From the NCBI GenBank assembly GCA_003448835.1, contig DLXM01000231.1, positions 1-14,101 of the forward strand: 14,101 bases of DNA, written 5' to 3'. The notes below the pieces were generated by a model. The model worked only from the letters and a program-made list of their open reading frames with translations. It did no database searches and had not been told where the DNA came from. The translations under genes were made by a program, and so were the position numbers. The stretch is from Bacteroidota bacterium (GTDB lineage Bacteria > Bacteroidota > Rhodothermia > Balneolales > HLUCCA01). Positions 1 through 6,915 of the stretch are shown here, one piece after another; position 1 is the stretch's first letter; each line of letters starts with the position of its first letter.

Positions 1-1
1 G

Positions 2-1222
2 TGGGCTCAGACCGCAGATGGTAGTCCATGGATCGGAGTTTCCTGCCAGACCCAGGGAGCTGATCTTTGGTGGCCCGTAAAAGATCACCCCTCTGATCGC
101 CCCGATTCACTGGCCATAAGCATCACCGTTCCCAAAGGACTCGTTGCTGCCAGCAATGGAAAACTGCTCGGCACACGAGAGCGCAACGAAAAAACCACAT
201 TCGACTGGTTCCTGAGCACTCCGATAAATCCGTACAATGTCACCGTAAATATTGCACCGTACGTTACCATCAGCGATACATACATCAGCACTGCCGGCGA
301 TTCCGTAGAAACCACCTTTTGGGTATTGCCCGAAGACGAGGCCAAAGGCAAGGAATTATTCCCGCAGTTTATTGAACAAATGCGTTTTTATGAGGAAATG
401 TTGGGTCCATACGCATTCCGAGACGAGAAATATGGAATTGTCCATACGCCATATCTGGGGATGGAGCATCAAACGATCATTGCATACGGCGCGGGATTCA
501 AAGACGGGGCATTGTTTGGCCAGCATTCCGATTATGATGATTTGATGCACCATGAACTGGGACATGAATGGTGGGGAAACCTGGTTTCAGTGGCTGACTG
601 GAAGGATTTCTGGATCCACGAGGGCATTACGACCTACATGCAGGCACTTTTTACCGAACAACGTCGGGGGATGGATGCCTACTTTGCGAATATGCAATAT
701 TTCTCCACGATGATCGACAATCGTCAGCCATTGGCTCCCCGCGAGTCGCGTTCAGCGGGACAAATGTATCAGGGACGGGATGTTTATTACAAAGGAGCAT
801 CCGTACTACATACGCTTCGGTATTTGGTCGGGGATGAGCGTTTCTTCACGATTCTGCGCCGGTTTGCTTATCCGGATCCGAAGATGGAGGCGATTACAGA
901 TGGTTCTTCGATGCGATATTCGAGTACAGAAGAGTTCAGAAACATAGCTGAGAAACACGGTGAAATGTCGCTGGACTGGTTCTTTGAAGTCTATATGTAT
1001 CAGCCTGAGTTACCTGAATTGGTGTCCATGGTACAAGGTGACAATCTGATTTTGGAGTGGGTCACACCTGGAAATCTCACGTTCAATATGCCGGTCGAAG
1101 TGGTGGTGAATGACATCTCCGCAAAAATTACATTTATTGATAATAAAGCAGTCGTACCGATATCAGTCACGGGCGACTACGAGATTGATCCCAATCATTG
1201 GGTACTGCGAAAGAAAAGGTGA
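2..1222 (+). CDS. M1 family zinc metallopeptidase (aminopeptidase-like), 5' truncated
   Basis: This is a probable aminopeptidase of the M1 (gluzincin) family, which removes N-terminal residues from peptides. The frame is open from the window edge, so only the last 406 residues are present; the start and any signal peptide lie upstream. Counting from position 2, the exopeptidase loop reads GMEHQT (residues 153-158), the variant common in bacterial M1 enzymes in place of GAMEN. The zinc site is complete: HELGH at 184-188, then exactly 18 residues to the third ligand E207 in WIHEG. Y262 of the YYKGA stretch fits the catalytic tyrosine. The N-terminal beta domain is visible from residue 1 and a short beta-rich tail follows the catalytic domain. 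The frame ends in TGA after a KKR tail. Family assignment is firm; substrate is unknown. No partner gene is visible downstream, where the Fic cassette starts. Confidence 0.95.
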   Translation, partial: WAQTADGSPWIGVSCQTQGADLWWPVKDHPSDRPDSLAISITVPKGLVAASNGKLLGTRERNEKTTFDWFLSTPINPYNVTVNIAPYVTISDTYISTAGDSVETTFWVLPEDEAKGKELFPQFIEQMRFYEEMLGPYAFRDEKYGIVHTPYLGMEHQTIIAYGAGFKDGALFGQHSDYDDLMHHELGHEWWGNLVSVADWKDFWIHEGITTYMQALFTEQRRGMDAYFANMQYFSTMIDNRQPLAPRESRSAGQMYQGRDVYYKGASVLHTLRYLVGDERFFTILRRFAYPDPKMEAITDGSSMRYSSTEEFRNIAEKHGEMSLDWFFEVYMYQPELPELVSMVQGDNLILEWVTPGNLTFNMPVEVVVNDISAKITFIDNKAVVPISVTGDYEIDPNHWVLRKKR

Positions 1223-1408
1223 TTTTTGACAAAGACTGTAACCGAGGTTTAGGATCCTAAAAGTAATATGGGTGGACTGAAAATTTTTGTGTCATTAAAA
1301 AAGTTCAAAAAATACTGAATTGTGATCAATAGGAAATGAGATCAGAAATGAAAGTTGAGATTACAATAATCTGCGAAAAAAATTCAATTATGACATACAA
1401 CAGCTCCT

Positions 1409-1424
1409 TAATAACATGTTATTA
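1409..1424. promoter_or_regulatory. 16-bp perfect palindrome upstream of the antitoxin gene
   Basis: TAATAACATGTTATTA is a perfect 16-bp palindrome. It lies 11 bp upstream of the best -35-like hexamer and about 50 bp before the antitoxin ATG. Its symmetry and place suggest an operator for autoregulation of the toxin-antitoxin cassette. It is not followed by a T-tract, so it is not a terminator. The function is inference. Confidence 0.35.
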
Positions 1425-1435
1425 TGCTCTACTAA

Positions 1436-1470
1436 TTGCTTTGATTTACAGCCTATTCTATATACATTTG
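1436..1470 (+). promoter_or_regulatory. Candidate promoter of the antitoxin gene
   Basis: Two overlapping promoter readings fit here. One is sigma-70-like: TTGCTT (1436-1441), 17-bp spacer, TATATA (1459-1464). The other matches the Bacteroidota primary-sigma pattern: TTTG (1440-1443), 19-bp spacer, TACATTTG (1463-1470, matching TAnnTTTG). Both place transcription start at about 1471-1476, at or next to the ATG at 1475, which implies a leaderless or nearly leaderless mRNA. No Shine-Dalgarno sequence is visible. Confidence 0.4.
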
Positions 1471-1474
1471 ACGT

Positions 1475-1651
1475 ATGAAAACTACTAAAAAGACATACTC
1501 TGAACTTGATAAAATCTCTCGTCGAGCGATGAAGAGCCAAGTAATCTCCCATCGAATAGAAGGTATTTCGATATCAAAAGTCGACGCTGAGAAAATTCGA
1601 AAAGAAGTTCTTCAAGAATATATTAACTCTCCTGTTGCCCAAAATTCCTAA
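1475..1651 (+). CDS. VbhA/YhfG-like small antitoxin of the Fic toxin (58 aa)
   Basis: This is a small, Lys/Arg-rich, mostly helical 58-residue protein that I read as the antitoxin of the convergent Fic gene. The key evidence is SHRIEG at residues 25-30. It matches the Fic inhibition motif (S/T)xxxE(G/N), whose glutamate blocks the gamma-phosphate site of ATP in Fic enzymes; E29 would be that residue. In class I systems this motif sits on a helix of a separate antitoxin (VbhA, YhfG). The region after it (residues 34-50) looks like a second amphipathic helix. The last 29 bp overlap the end of the Fic gene on the other strand. Known class I antitoxin genes usually lie in tandem with their toxin, so this orientation is odd. 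The start at 1475 has no SD; a later ATG (residue 19) would keep the motif but lose the N-terminal helix. That this frame is translated is inference. Confidence 0.72.
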   Translation: MKTTKKTYSELDKISRRAMKSQVISHRIEGISISKVDAEKIRKEVLQEYINSPVAQNS

Positions 1652-2216
1652 AAACACTAATCATTGGCTCATAGTTTTTATCGGCAGCGGCCTGTACTCC
1701 AGCTATATAGTCATTCATTCGATTTTCGAGTATCCATTCAAAATTAAACCTATCGAATCCGTGTTTTAATGCAATAAGATTGGTAAAAAAGCGAATTGTT
1801 CTCCCGTTGCCTTCTCTAAATGGATGGATAAATAGTAATTCCGCGTGAATAGGTGCAGTAATATTAATAAGGGTGTCTATATCTGAAATTTGTTTTGGAA
1901 TTGTCTTAAGAAAATCCTGTTCGAATTTCTTAATTGCAGCATCCAAATGTTGTGCCGCAGGAAATAAAAATCCGCCTTTTGAGATATTTACTGAGCGTAA
2001 TTTTCCGGCAAAATCATACAAATGTCCTAAAGCTGTTTTGTGAATTGTACATATAAGCATCCAATCGTATTCATTTATCTGCTCAAGCTCGGATTCGAAT
2101 TTAATTTCAGCCCTCAGAAATCCCCGATACTCCTCCCGTCCAATTTCTTTTAAATTGGTTAATTCGAGTTTATTGGGTAGGATTTCATGTTCACTATTTG
2201 GACTTTCATACTTCAT
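1623..2216 (-). CDS. Fic family protein, probable AMP-transferase toxin
   Basis: This is a 197-residue Fic-domain protein. Such enzymes transfer a nucleotide, usually AMP from ATP, to a hydroxyl on a target protein. The active-site motif HPFREGNGRTIR (residues 131-142) is complete: catalytic His131, the anion-binding loop and the terminal arginine. The flap that docks the target segment reads SKGGFLFPAA at about 79-88. No (S/T)xxxE(G/N) motif is visible inside the protein, so it fits class I, regulated by a separate antitoxin; that motif occurs in the convergent 58-residue protein at 1475-1651. I chose ATG at 2216; a TTG two codons upstream (2222) is possible. An extended -10 element lies about 33 bp upstream. 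Size and composition are those of a standalone toxin with no extra domain. The cellular target cannot be told from the sequence. Confidence 0.93.
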   Translation of the reverse strand: MKYESPNSEHEILPNKLELTNLKEIGREEYRGFLRAEIKFESELEQINEYDWMLICTIHKTALGHLYDFAGKLRSVNISKGGFLFPAAQHLDAAIKKFEQDFLKTIPKQISDIDTLINITAPIHAELLFIHPFREGNGRTIRFFTNLIALKHGFDRFNFEWILENRMNDYIAGVQAAADKNYEPMISVFRNFGQQES

Positions 2217-2248
2217 ATCCAATTATAGTTATTCTTAACTTAATTCGC

Positions 2249-2286
2249 ATTATATCAAGGCTTTTCGCTTCGCGGTACTTCGTACC
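2249..2286 (-). promoter_or_regulatory. Candidate fic promoter with a dyad over its -35 region
   Basis: On the minus strand, TGATATAAT (2249-2257) is a perfect extended -10 element (TGnTATAAT), giving a transcript start near 2242, about 26 nt before the fic ATG. The expected -35 position, 17 bp further up (2272-2277), has no consensus hexamer but overlaps an inverted repeat, GGTAC-N3-GTACC (2274-2286). Extended -10 promoters often need no -35; a dyad there would suit a repressor. Regulation is inferred. Confidence 0.45.
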
Positions 2287-2319
2287 ATGAAGACTCATCT
2301 CAGGGACGACGGTTGGTTC

Positions 2320-2345
2320 AGAGATTGCTCAAAAGAGCAATCTCT
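2320..2345. terminator. Strong hairpin between the Fic cassette and the gamma-CA gene
   Basis: AGAGATTGCTC, an AAAA loop and GAGCAATCTCT form a perfect 11-bp stem. On the plus strand it is followed by TTAATTTAATT, a broken T-tract, so it looks like an intrinsic terminator for plus-strand transcription. On the minus strand no T-run follows; there it could at most define the 3' end of the gamma-CA mRNA, whose stop lies 70 bp upstream. The only plus-strand transcript expected here would start at the antitoxin gene and cross fic antisense. Confidence 0.55.
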
Positions 2346-2415
2346 TTAATTTAATTCATAAGGCTATGCAGTACCTTAAACGCAAAGCCGTTTGCACCTT
2401 AAAATTTCCTGGGAC

Positions 2416-2967
2416 TCACCGGTTCAAAGTATTATAAAATGGATTTTTGTCGTAGTTGTCTTTACCCATGTACACACGGCTGTATTTCACATAATTCTCG
2501 GAATATTTTGGGATGGATTTTATCTCTTCTTCTGTAAGTTTACGCACCGGTTTGCACGGTGAACCCATACACATGTAACCAGATGGCATCGTTTTTCCCG
2601 GAGTGACCAGACTTCCAGCCGCGATAATGACATCTTCCTCGATGACGGCTTTATCCAGTACAACCGCATTCATCCCAATCAGGACACGGTCTTTAATCGT
2701 GCAACCGTGGATGATAGCCCCATGCCCGATGGTCACTTCATTGCCAATAATCGTCGGACCGGTTTGATTCATCACATGGATGCAGCAATTGTCCTGCACA
2801 TTACTCCGTTCGCCAATTTCGATATAATTCACATCCCCACGCACCGTACAATTGAACCACACGCTGGATTCCTTCCCAAGCGTCACATCCCCAATAATGT
2901 CCGCACTCGGAGCGATGTAATTGGAGTCATCGAATTTGGGGGATTTTCCTAAAAAAGGGTAGATCAT
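2416..2967 (-). CDS. Gamma-carbonic anhydrase family protein (left-handed beta-helix)
   Basis: This 183-residue hexapeptide-repeat protein belongs to the gamma-carbonic anhydrase/YrdA-like group, trimeric cytosolic zinc proteins, some of which hydrate CO2. Hexapeptide turns run through about residues 20-130. The three zinc histidines of the family are present: H64 (CCIHVM), H82 and H87 (GHGAIIHG). R43 and D45 (VRGDVN) and Q58 match conserved active-site and trimer-interface residues. The tail after about residue 140 is the usual C-terminal helix. The acidic loop of archaeal Cam is absent, as in most bacterial homologs, and many of those have no demonstrated activity, so the enzyme role is not certain. 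The ATG lies only 3 bp after the stop of the lipoprotein gene upstream, so the two are probably co-transcribed; no clear SD is seen. Confidence 0.93.
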   Translation of the reverse strand: MIYPFLGKSPKFDDSNYIAPSADIIGDVTLGKESSVWFNCTVRGDVNYIEIGERSNVQDNCCIHVMNQTGPTIIGNEVTIGHGAIIHGCTIKDRVLIGMNAVVLDKAVIEEDVIIAAGSLVTPGKTMPSGYMCMGSPCKPVRKLTEEEIKSIPKYSENYVKYSRVYMGKDNYDKNPFYNTLNR

Positions 2968-2970
2968 GGA

Positions 2971-3834
2971 TCAGTTACTTAAACGTTCAAATTGCTGGGA
3001 TTGGGACAAATCGAAATCCAATGTCAAAGGCTCATTAAATCCGGCAATGATAACACCAATCTGCATCGTGCCAGTGATTTCATACTTAAATTCTTGTGCC
3101 ATATTCAGTTTTCGATAAACACTGGTATCAAAATCACGCGGACGCATTTCGAATGGGGCGTTGATGACGATATCAGAACGCACCGGAACTTCAAATTCTT
3201 GATTTACTACTTGAGTGTGCCAGCGGGTACCATCTACCTTAAGATCGAACAGGGTTCCACTAACCTGAATAGGTACTGCATTTGGATTAACAATACGCAA
3301 TCGGACTTCCAGCTCTGCGTTGGCCAAATTGAACGATTTTAGCATCAATGTATCGATAAAAACACTCGGACGTTGAAGAATAGGAAGATTGACCTGTGAA
3401 AAAACAGTTGATTTGGTGGCAACGAGATCGGGTTGTCCGGCGGGACGGGACTGAATCTCGGCATGAAGTTGGGCCGGGATGTCCTCACGATCTCCAAAAG
3501 ATCCGAATAAGTTGAACAGTGTTTCGTAATCTAAGGGAACGTCTAGCTGAGTGGTGCCACCATCCGCATTCAACACAAAATCAAAATCATCAGATTTCAC
3601 GGTGTCATCCGCAACGGTTAAAAAATACTTGCTACTCAGCATTTCGGCGGTTGGATCGTTATCCGGACTCGTAGTCAGATCCGCGGTGAGATGCATCGAA
3701 TCGAATGTTAGGTCGGTTAGTGTAGGCTCAGACATCAGAAGAGATGGACCCTCATAAAGTGCCACTTTTGATCCGGCACATGAAACGAGAAAAATGGTAG
3801 TCAGAAAAACGGCTGGTATTTTAAAAAAACGCAT
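2971..3834 (-). CDS. LEA type 2 (WHy-like) domain lipoprotein
   Basis: This is a 287-residue predicted lipoprotein. The N-terminus has a basic start, a hydrophobic stretch and the lipobox LVSC, with Cys19 as the lipidated residue. The C-terminal half (about residues 155-285) looks like a LEA type 2/WHy domain: a beta-rich segment with the typical NPN turn (183-185) in RIVNPNAVPIQV, followed by alternating hydrophobic strands. Residues 33-110 may be a second, degenerate copy, because they share the 'PTLTDLTF ... LTADLTTSP' strand pattern but have lost the NPN turn. LEA type 2 domains are linked to stress protection or membrane-associated scaffolding; no enzymatic motif is visible. The gene is followed after 3 bp by the gamma-carbonic anhydrase gene. 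Export and lipidation are well supported; the precise role is not known. Confidence 0.85.
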   Translation of the reverse strand: MRFFKIPAVFLTTIFLVSCAGSKVALYEGPSLLMSEPTLTDLTFDSMHLTADLTTSPDNDPTAEMLSSKYFLTVADDTVKSDDFDFVLNADGGTTQLDVPLDYETLFNLFGSFGDREDIPAQLHAEIQSRPAGQPDLVATKSTVFSQVNLPILQRPSVFIDTLMLKSFNLANAELEVRLRIVNPNAVPIQVSGTLFDLKVDGTRWHTQVVNQEFEVPVRSDIVINAPFEMRPRDFDTSVYRKLNMAQEFKYEITGTMQIGVIIAGFNEPLTLDFDLSQSQQFERLSN

Positions 3835-3918
3835 GAAAAAAAATTCGGTGAATAATTTATGGTGCCCAAATATCGGAATTTTGGCAATTATAAATCGTAA
3901 ACGTTCGAAAAGAATCGA

Positions 3919-4842
3919 TTATTGAGCGTTTGCAAAAACGTTTTTTGGTATTGGAAGTTCAATGGTGACTTTAGTACCCTTATTCAGTATTGATTCAATC
4001 CACATTCTACCGTTCAATTTTTTAGTCACGTAATAAGCTTTTGTTAATCCGAAACCACCACCCATGGTTCGAATTGTGTCTTTCACATTTGAGCCCCGAA
4101 ACCCGAAATCTACCACATGTTCCAATTCATCCTCCGGGATTCCATACCCCGAATCGTCCACAACAAATCTTAGATGGTTATTATTAACTCTGATACCAAT
4201 CAGTATTGTTCCACCCGTGGGAGTATATTTTCTTGCATTTGCGATAAGATCACGGACGACATCCTTAAACAATAATGGCATCGTTACAAAAGACTTGTTA
4301 TCGCTGGAAACTTCAAAATTTACCAGGTAATCCTTCTCTTCCTGTTCGGCAAGGTTGTAAATAATCCGGTATCTACCGCGACTATTTTGCTCCATTGCAT
4401 GAAAAAACTGCTTAAAGTCTTTTTTAAATGCATCAATAGTGAAGATTTCCCAATCATCAGGTTTTGCCAATCGGGCTTTAATTTCGTTTAGTCGAATATT
4501 TAAAATATCCAAAACCTCGTTAAATGACTTTTTAACCTCTGGATACGTTGTATTCGTGATAAGTTCGGGATATTTATTTTCAAGCTGAATCAATTCTTTC
4601 TCAATGACAGGTCTGATTTTATCAATTGACTTTATATCAAAATTCTCAATTTGGCTATTTTTAATAATTTCGGCTTGAGTAAATATCAAATTCAGTGATT
4701 CGGTTAATACGTCATCAAGTTCATTTTCAATTTGTAGAATCTGAATAATTCCGCTTAAAACACTCAATACATTTAATACTGAGTGCATTTCCAATTCAAA
4801 TGACATTTTTTCGTCAAAATGAATCTCTTTAATTATTTCCAT
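3919..4842 (-). CDS. Orphan cytosolic sensor histidine kinase (SPOB/DcuS-like H-box, HATPase)
   Basis: This 307-residue protein ends in a complete HATPase_c ATP-binding domain (about residues 185-297): N-box DLIANARKY with N202, G1 box DDSGYG (229-234), F-box FRG (248-250), and G2 box GGGFGL (261-266). Near the N-terminus, MHSVLNVLSVLSG with H20 resembles the dimerisation and phosphoacceptor helix of the DcuS/Spo0B type (pattern H-E-x-x-N-x-L). The residue after the histidine is Ser, however, rather than the Glu/Asp that usually acts as the general base. Residues 40-150 look like long helices, perhaps an extended coiled linker. There is no signal peptide, transmembrane segment, PAS or GAF domain, and no response regulator gene next to it. 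It may therefore receive its signal from another protein or form a phosphorelay with a distant regulator. The family is firm; the signal and partner are unknown. Confidence 0.85.
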   Translation of the reverse strand: MEIIKEIHFDEKMSFELEMHSVLNVLSVLSGIIQILQIENELDDVLTESLNLIFTQAEIIKNSQIENFDIKSIDKIRPVIEKELIQLENKYPELITNTTYPEVKKSFNEVLDILNIRLNEIKARLAKPDDWEIFTIDAFKKDFKQFFHAMEQNSRGRYRIIYNLAEQEEKDYLVNFEVSSDNKSFVTMPLLFKDVVRDLIANARKYTPTGGTILIGIRVNNNHLRFVVDDSGYGIPEDELEHVVDFGFRGSNVKDTIRTMGGGFGLTKAYYVTKKLNGRMWIESILNKGTKVTIELPIPKNVFANAQ

Positions 4843-4933
4843 GTAGTTTTTTAACTCTGCTTTACCTTGGTTACTTCAAATATTAATAGTTGAATGTCTT
4901 AAATTAATATATCCATTCCAATACGCATTAAAT

Positions 4934-6283
4934 TTATTTCTTTGGGTTCCGGGGGATGGTATATAATTCGGTCATGCGGCCATCGGTGTACCACGTTTTG
5001 GTTCCATCGAATATGGCATCTTCCTCTAACATGATTCGAACACTTCGATTCCATTCGGGGATGAATACTTCGGCGTTTAATTCAATAGAATGTGCGGTGT
5101 TTGGGTATAACGGATAATCGCCCTGACCCGGAACGCCGCCCTGTTGGTCCCAAAGTCCGATAGTCGGACCCGCTGCATGACCATGAAATCCGATTGGATG
5201 GGTATAGATCGTGGCTTTGATGCCCTCAGCAGATGCTGTATTCAACGCACCAAGCAGGATTTCGTTGCCGGTTCGTCCCGTTTTGAATTCGCCGGTCAGG
5301 ATGTCCTGCAGTCTGTTGCCCACTTTCAGAGCATCCACTAATCCTTTTGGAATTTCAGTTTCGCCGGGACGCAGTACATACGCCATTCTCTGGGTGTCGG
5401 TGTTTAATCGCAAATACGTGATTCCAAAATCCATGTGTAATAAGTCACCGGGCTGAATCACGTCGCTTGCGGCCGGACCAGAAAAGTCACCAGTATGCTC
5501 GGCTGCCTCACTGCGCTGAATCGATACCGACGGATGAAACCACTCATCCAGTTTGAGTTCTTTGATTCGCTCCCGATACCACCACTGGACATCTGCCGTT
5601 GTGGTCACGCCCGGAGTAATGACATTTTCTGACAATCCTTCTTCAACAATTTGATGTGCAATGCGATTGATTTGTCGATATGTATTGATTTCAGCCTGGG
5701 AACGGGTCTCGAGCCACCCAATCGCCAGATTCTCAGCCGAAACGATACGATTTGCATACTGAGGCGCCAGATGGTCGCGCAGCTGGGTGAAATCCGTGTA
5801 AGCAATACCATCCGCCAGGCCAAAATGATCGGAATAATTCAGTGCGATACGGGATGGATTTCGTTCTGCTATGATATCTGCCAGTCGTTGCCACTGGTTA
5901 GGTTCCTCATCCGGATTCCATGCGGAACTGAAAAATCGTCCCACGCTATATCGCGCCACTGCCAGTCGTTCGAGAGGTTGATCGTTACCCGGATCGAAGA
6001 AAACGAGGATAGTCCGTCGCCGGGCCGCATGCCAGGTCGAAGGTAACATGGTCAGCAAGACCGGATCTTCGTTGTATTCACGAGCAACCAACACCCACAT
6101 ATCGATTTTTTCGCGACGCATCAAATCGGGAACGATGGTATCGAGTCGGTCCCCCAACCACTGATCGATAATTTCGGATTGACTTCGCTGTGACAGGATG
6201 TGAGCTTGTTGCGCAGTGACATCCAGTTGAAAGCACAACACCATAATGCAAGAAATGACGATAGGTAATGTTAAAGATCTCAT
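4934..6283 (-). CDS. Exported M24 family metallopeptidase (Xaa-Pro aminopeptidase-like)
   Basis: This is a 449-residue pita-bread-fold metallopeptidase of family M24, related to Xaa-Pro aminopeptidases. I chose the ATG at 6283 because it begins directly with a classical signal peptide (hydrophobic to about residue 22, likely cleavage after VTA before QQ). An in-frame ATG 17 codons upstream would put a charged stretch in front. Residues 25-200 form the N-terminal creatinase-like domain. The C-terminal catalytic domain carries the five family metal ligands: D285 (HMDFG), D296 (NTDTQ), a histidine in the THPIGFHGH stretch (362-369), E401 (SIELN) and E421 (LEED). The protein would act in the periplasm or outside. 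It stands alone between a DoxX gene and a histidine kinase gene. The substrate dipeptide preference cannot be told from the sequence. Confidence 0.92.
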   Translation of the reverse strand: MRSLTLPIVISCIMVLCFQLDVTAQQAHILSQRSQSEIIDQWLGDRLDTIVPDLMRREKIDMWVLVAREYNEDPVLLTMLPSTWHAARRRTILVFFDPGNDQPLERLAVARYSVGRFFSSAWNPDEEPNQWQRLADIIAERNPSRIALNYSDHFGLADGIAYTDFTQLRDHLAPQYANRIVSAENLAIGWLETRSQAEINTYRQINRIAHQIVEEGLSENVITPGVTTTADVQWWYRERIKELKLDEWFHPSVSIQRSEAAEHTGDFSGPAASDVIQPGDLLHMDFGITYLRLNTDTQRMAYVLRPGETEIPKGLVDALKVGNRLQDILTGEFKTGRTGNEILLGALNTASAEGIKATIYTHPIGFHGHAAGPTIGLWDQQGGVPGQGDYPLYPNTAHSIELNAEVFIPEWNRSVRIMLEEDAIFDGTKTWYTDGRMTELYTIPRNPKK

Positions 6284-6468
6284 GAAATGATAAAATTGAG
6301 TGGAGAATTGACGTATCAGAATATATATCCACAAAATTATCGTTCCAAGATAAAATTATACGTTGTATATCGTCCGGAATGAACGGATTTCTGTCCAAAC
6401 CGATCGAACGATCCAGTGTGATTGAAACGCTGGCTAAATACTTTCCGGTTAGCTAAAAGTCGAATCCG

Positions 6469-6915
6469 TTATTGAGGCACTTTTTCTTTTTTTCGGAAAA
6501 CATAATGGTCGATTGACAATTTTCCACCCCCGTAAAAGAAGAAAACAATCAAAATTCCGAAGTTCAGAACAGCGAATTCTAAGTTCGTGTCCAATCCAAA
6601 CAGGACATCCTTACCGGATAGGAAAATGGCTCCAATAAAAATCGGAAACTGAAACAGAATCGCCAGACGGGTGAGAAGTCCGATCATAATCAGAATTCCC
6701 CCCACAATGTGTGCCGTAATCACATAATGTGAAGTGACAAATCCGGAAACAAAACATACTTCATCTACTCGCTGATAAATCTCGGTCACATTTCCGGTGA
6801 AATATAGTCCGCGGAAAAGAATCATCGCTCCAATGAAAATCCGAAGCAGTTCGATCCAGTAGTGACGAGTTTCGACAATCAAATCGTTCAGAGATGTGTT
6901 TTTGAGTGCATCCAT
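6469..6915 (-). CDS. DoxX-like integral membrane protein
   Basis: This 148-residue inner-membrane protein has four predicted helices at about residues 20-37, 62-82, 85-103 and 111-130. The first helix contains LLRIFIGAMILFRG, the kind of opening seen in the DoxX/DoxD-like family, whose members are linked to quinone or thiosulfate redox chemistry and oxidative stress. The C-terminus is short and basic (RKKEK). The start is fixed by a strong Shine-Dalgarno, GGGAGG (6921-6926 on the minus strand), 5 bp before the ATG. The gene is divergent from a small cytochrome b-like membrane gene, which fits a shared redox context, but this is only positional. No catalytic motif is recognisable. Confidence 0.82.
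   Translation of the reverse strand: MDALKNTSLNDLIVETRHYWIELLRIFIGAMILFRGLYFTGNVTEIYQRVDEVCFVSGFVTSHYVITAHIVGGILIMIGLLTRLAILFQFPIFIGAIFLSGKDVLFGLDTNLEFAVLNFGILIVFFFYGGGKLSIDHYVFRKKEKVPQ

Noticed and set aside
1248..1261. Palindrome TTTAGGATCCTAAA just after the M1 gene as a terminator
   Set aside because: There is no loop and no T-tract follows; a 14-bp palindrome of this kind may be chance.
5651..6046. Plus-strand open frame of 131 codons within the M24 gene
   Set aside because: The M24 gene on the other strand has all five metal ligands and a signal peptide; the plus frame has no start signal or domain.
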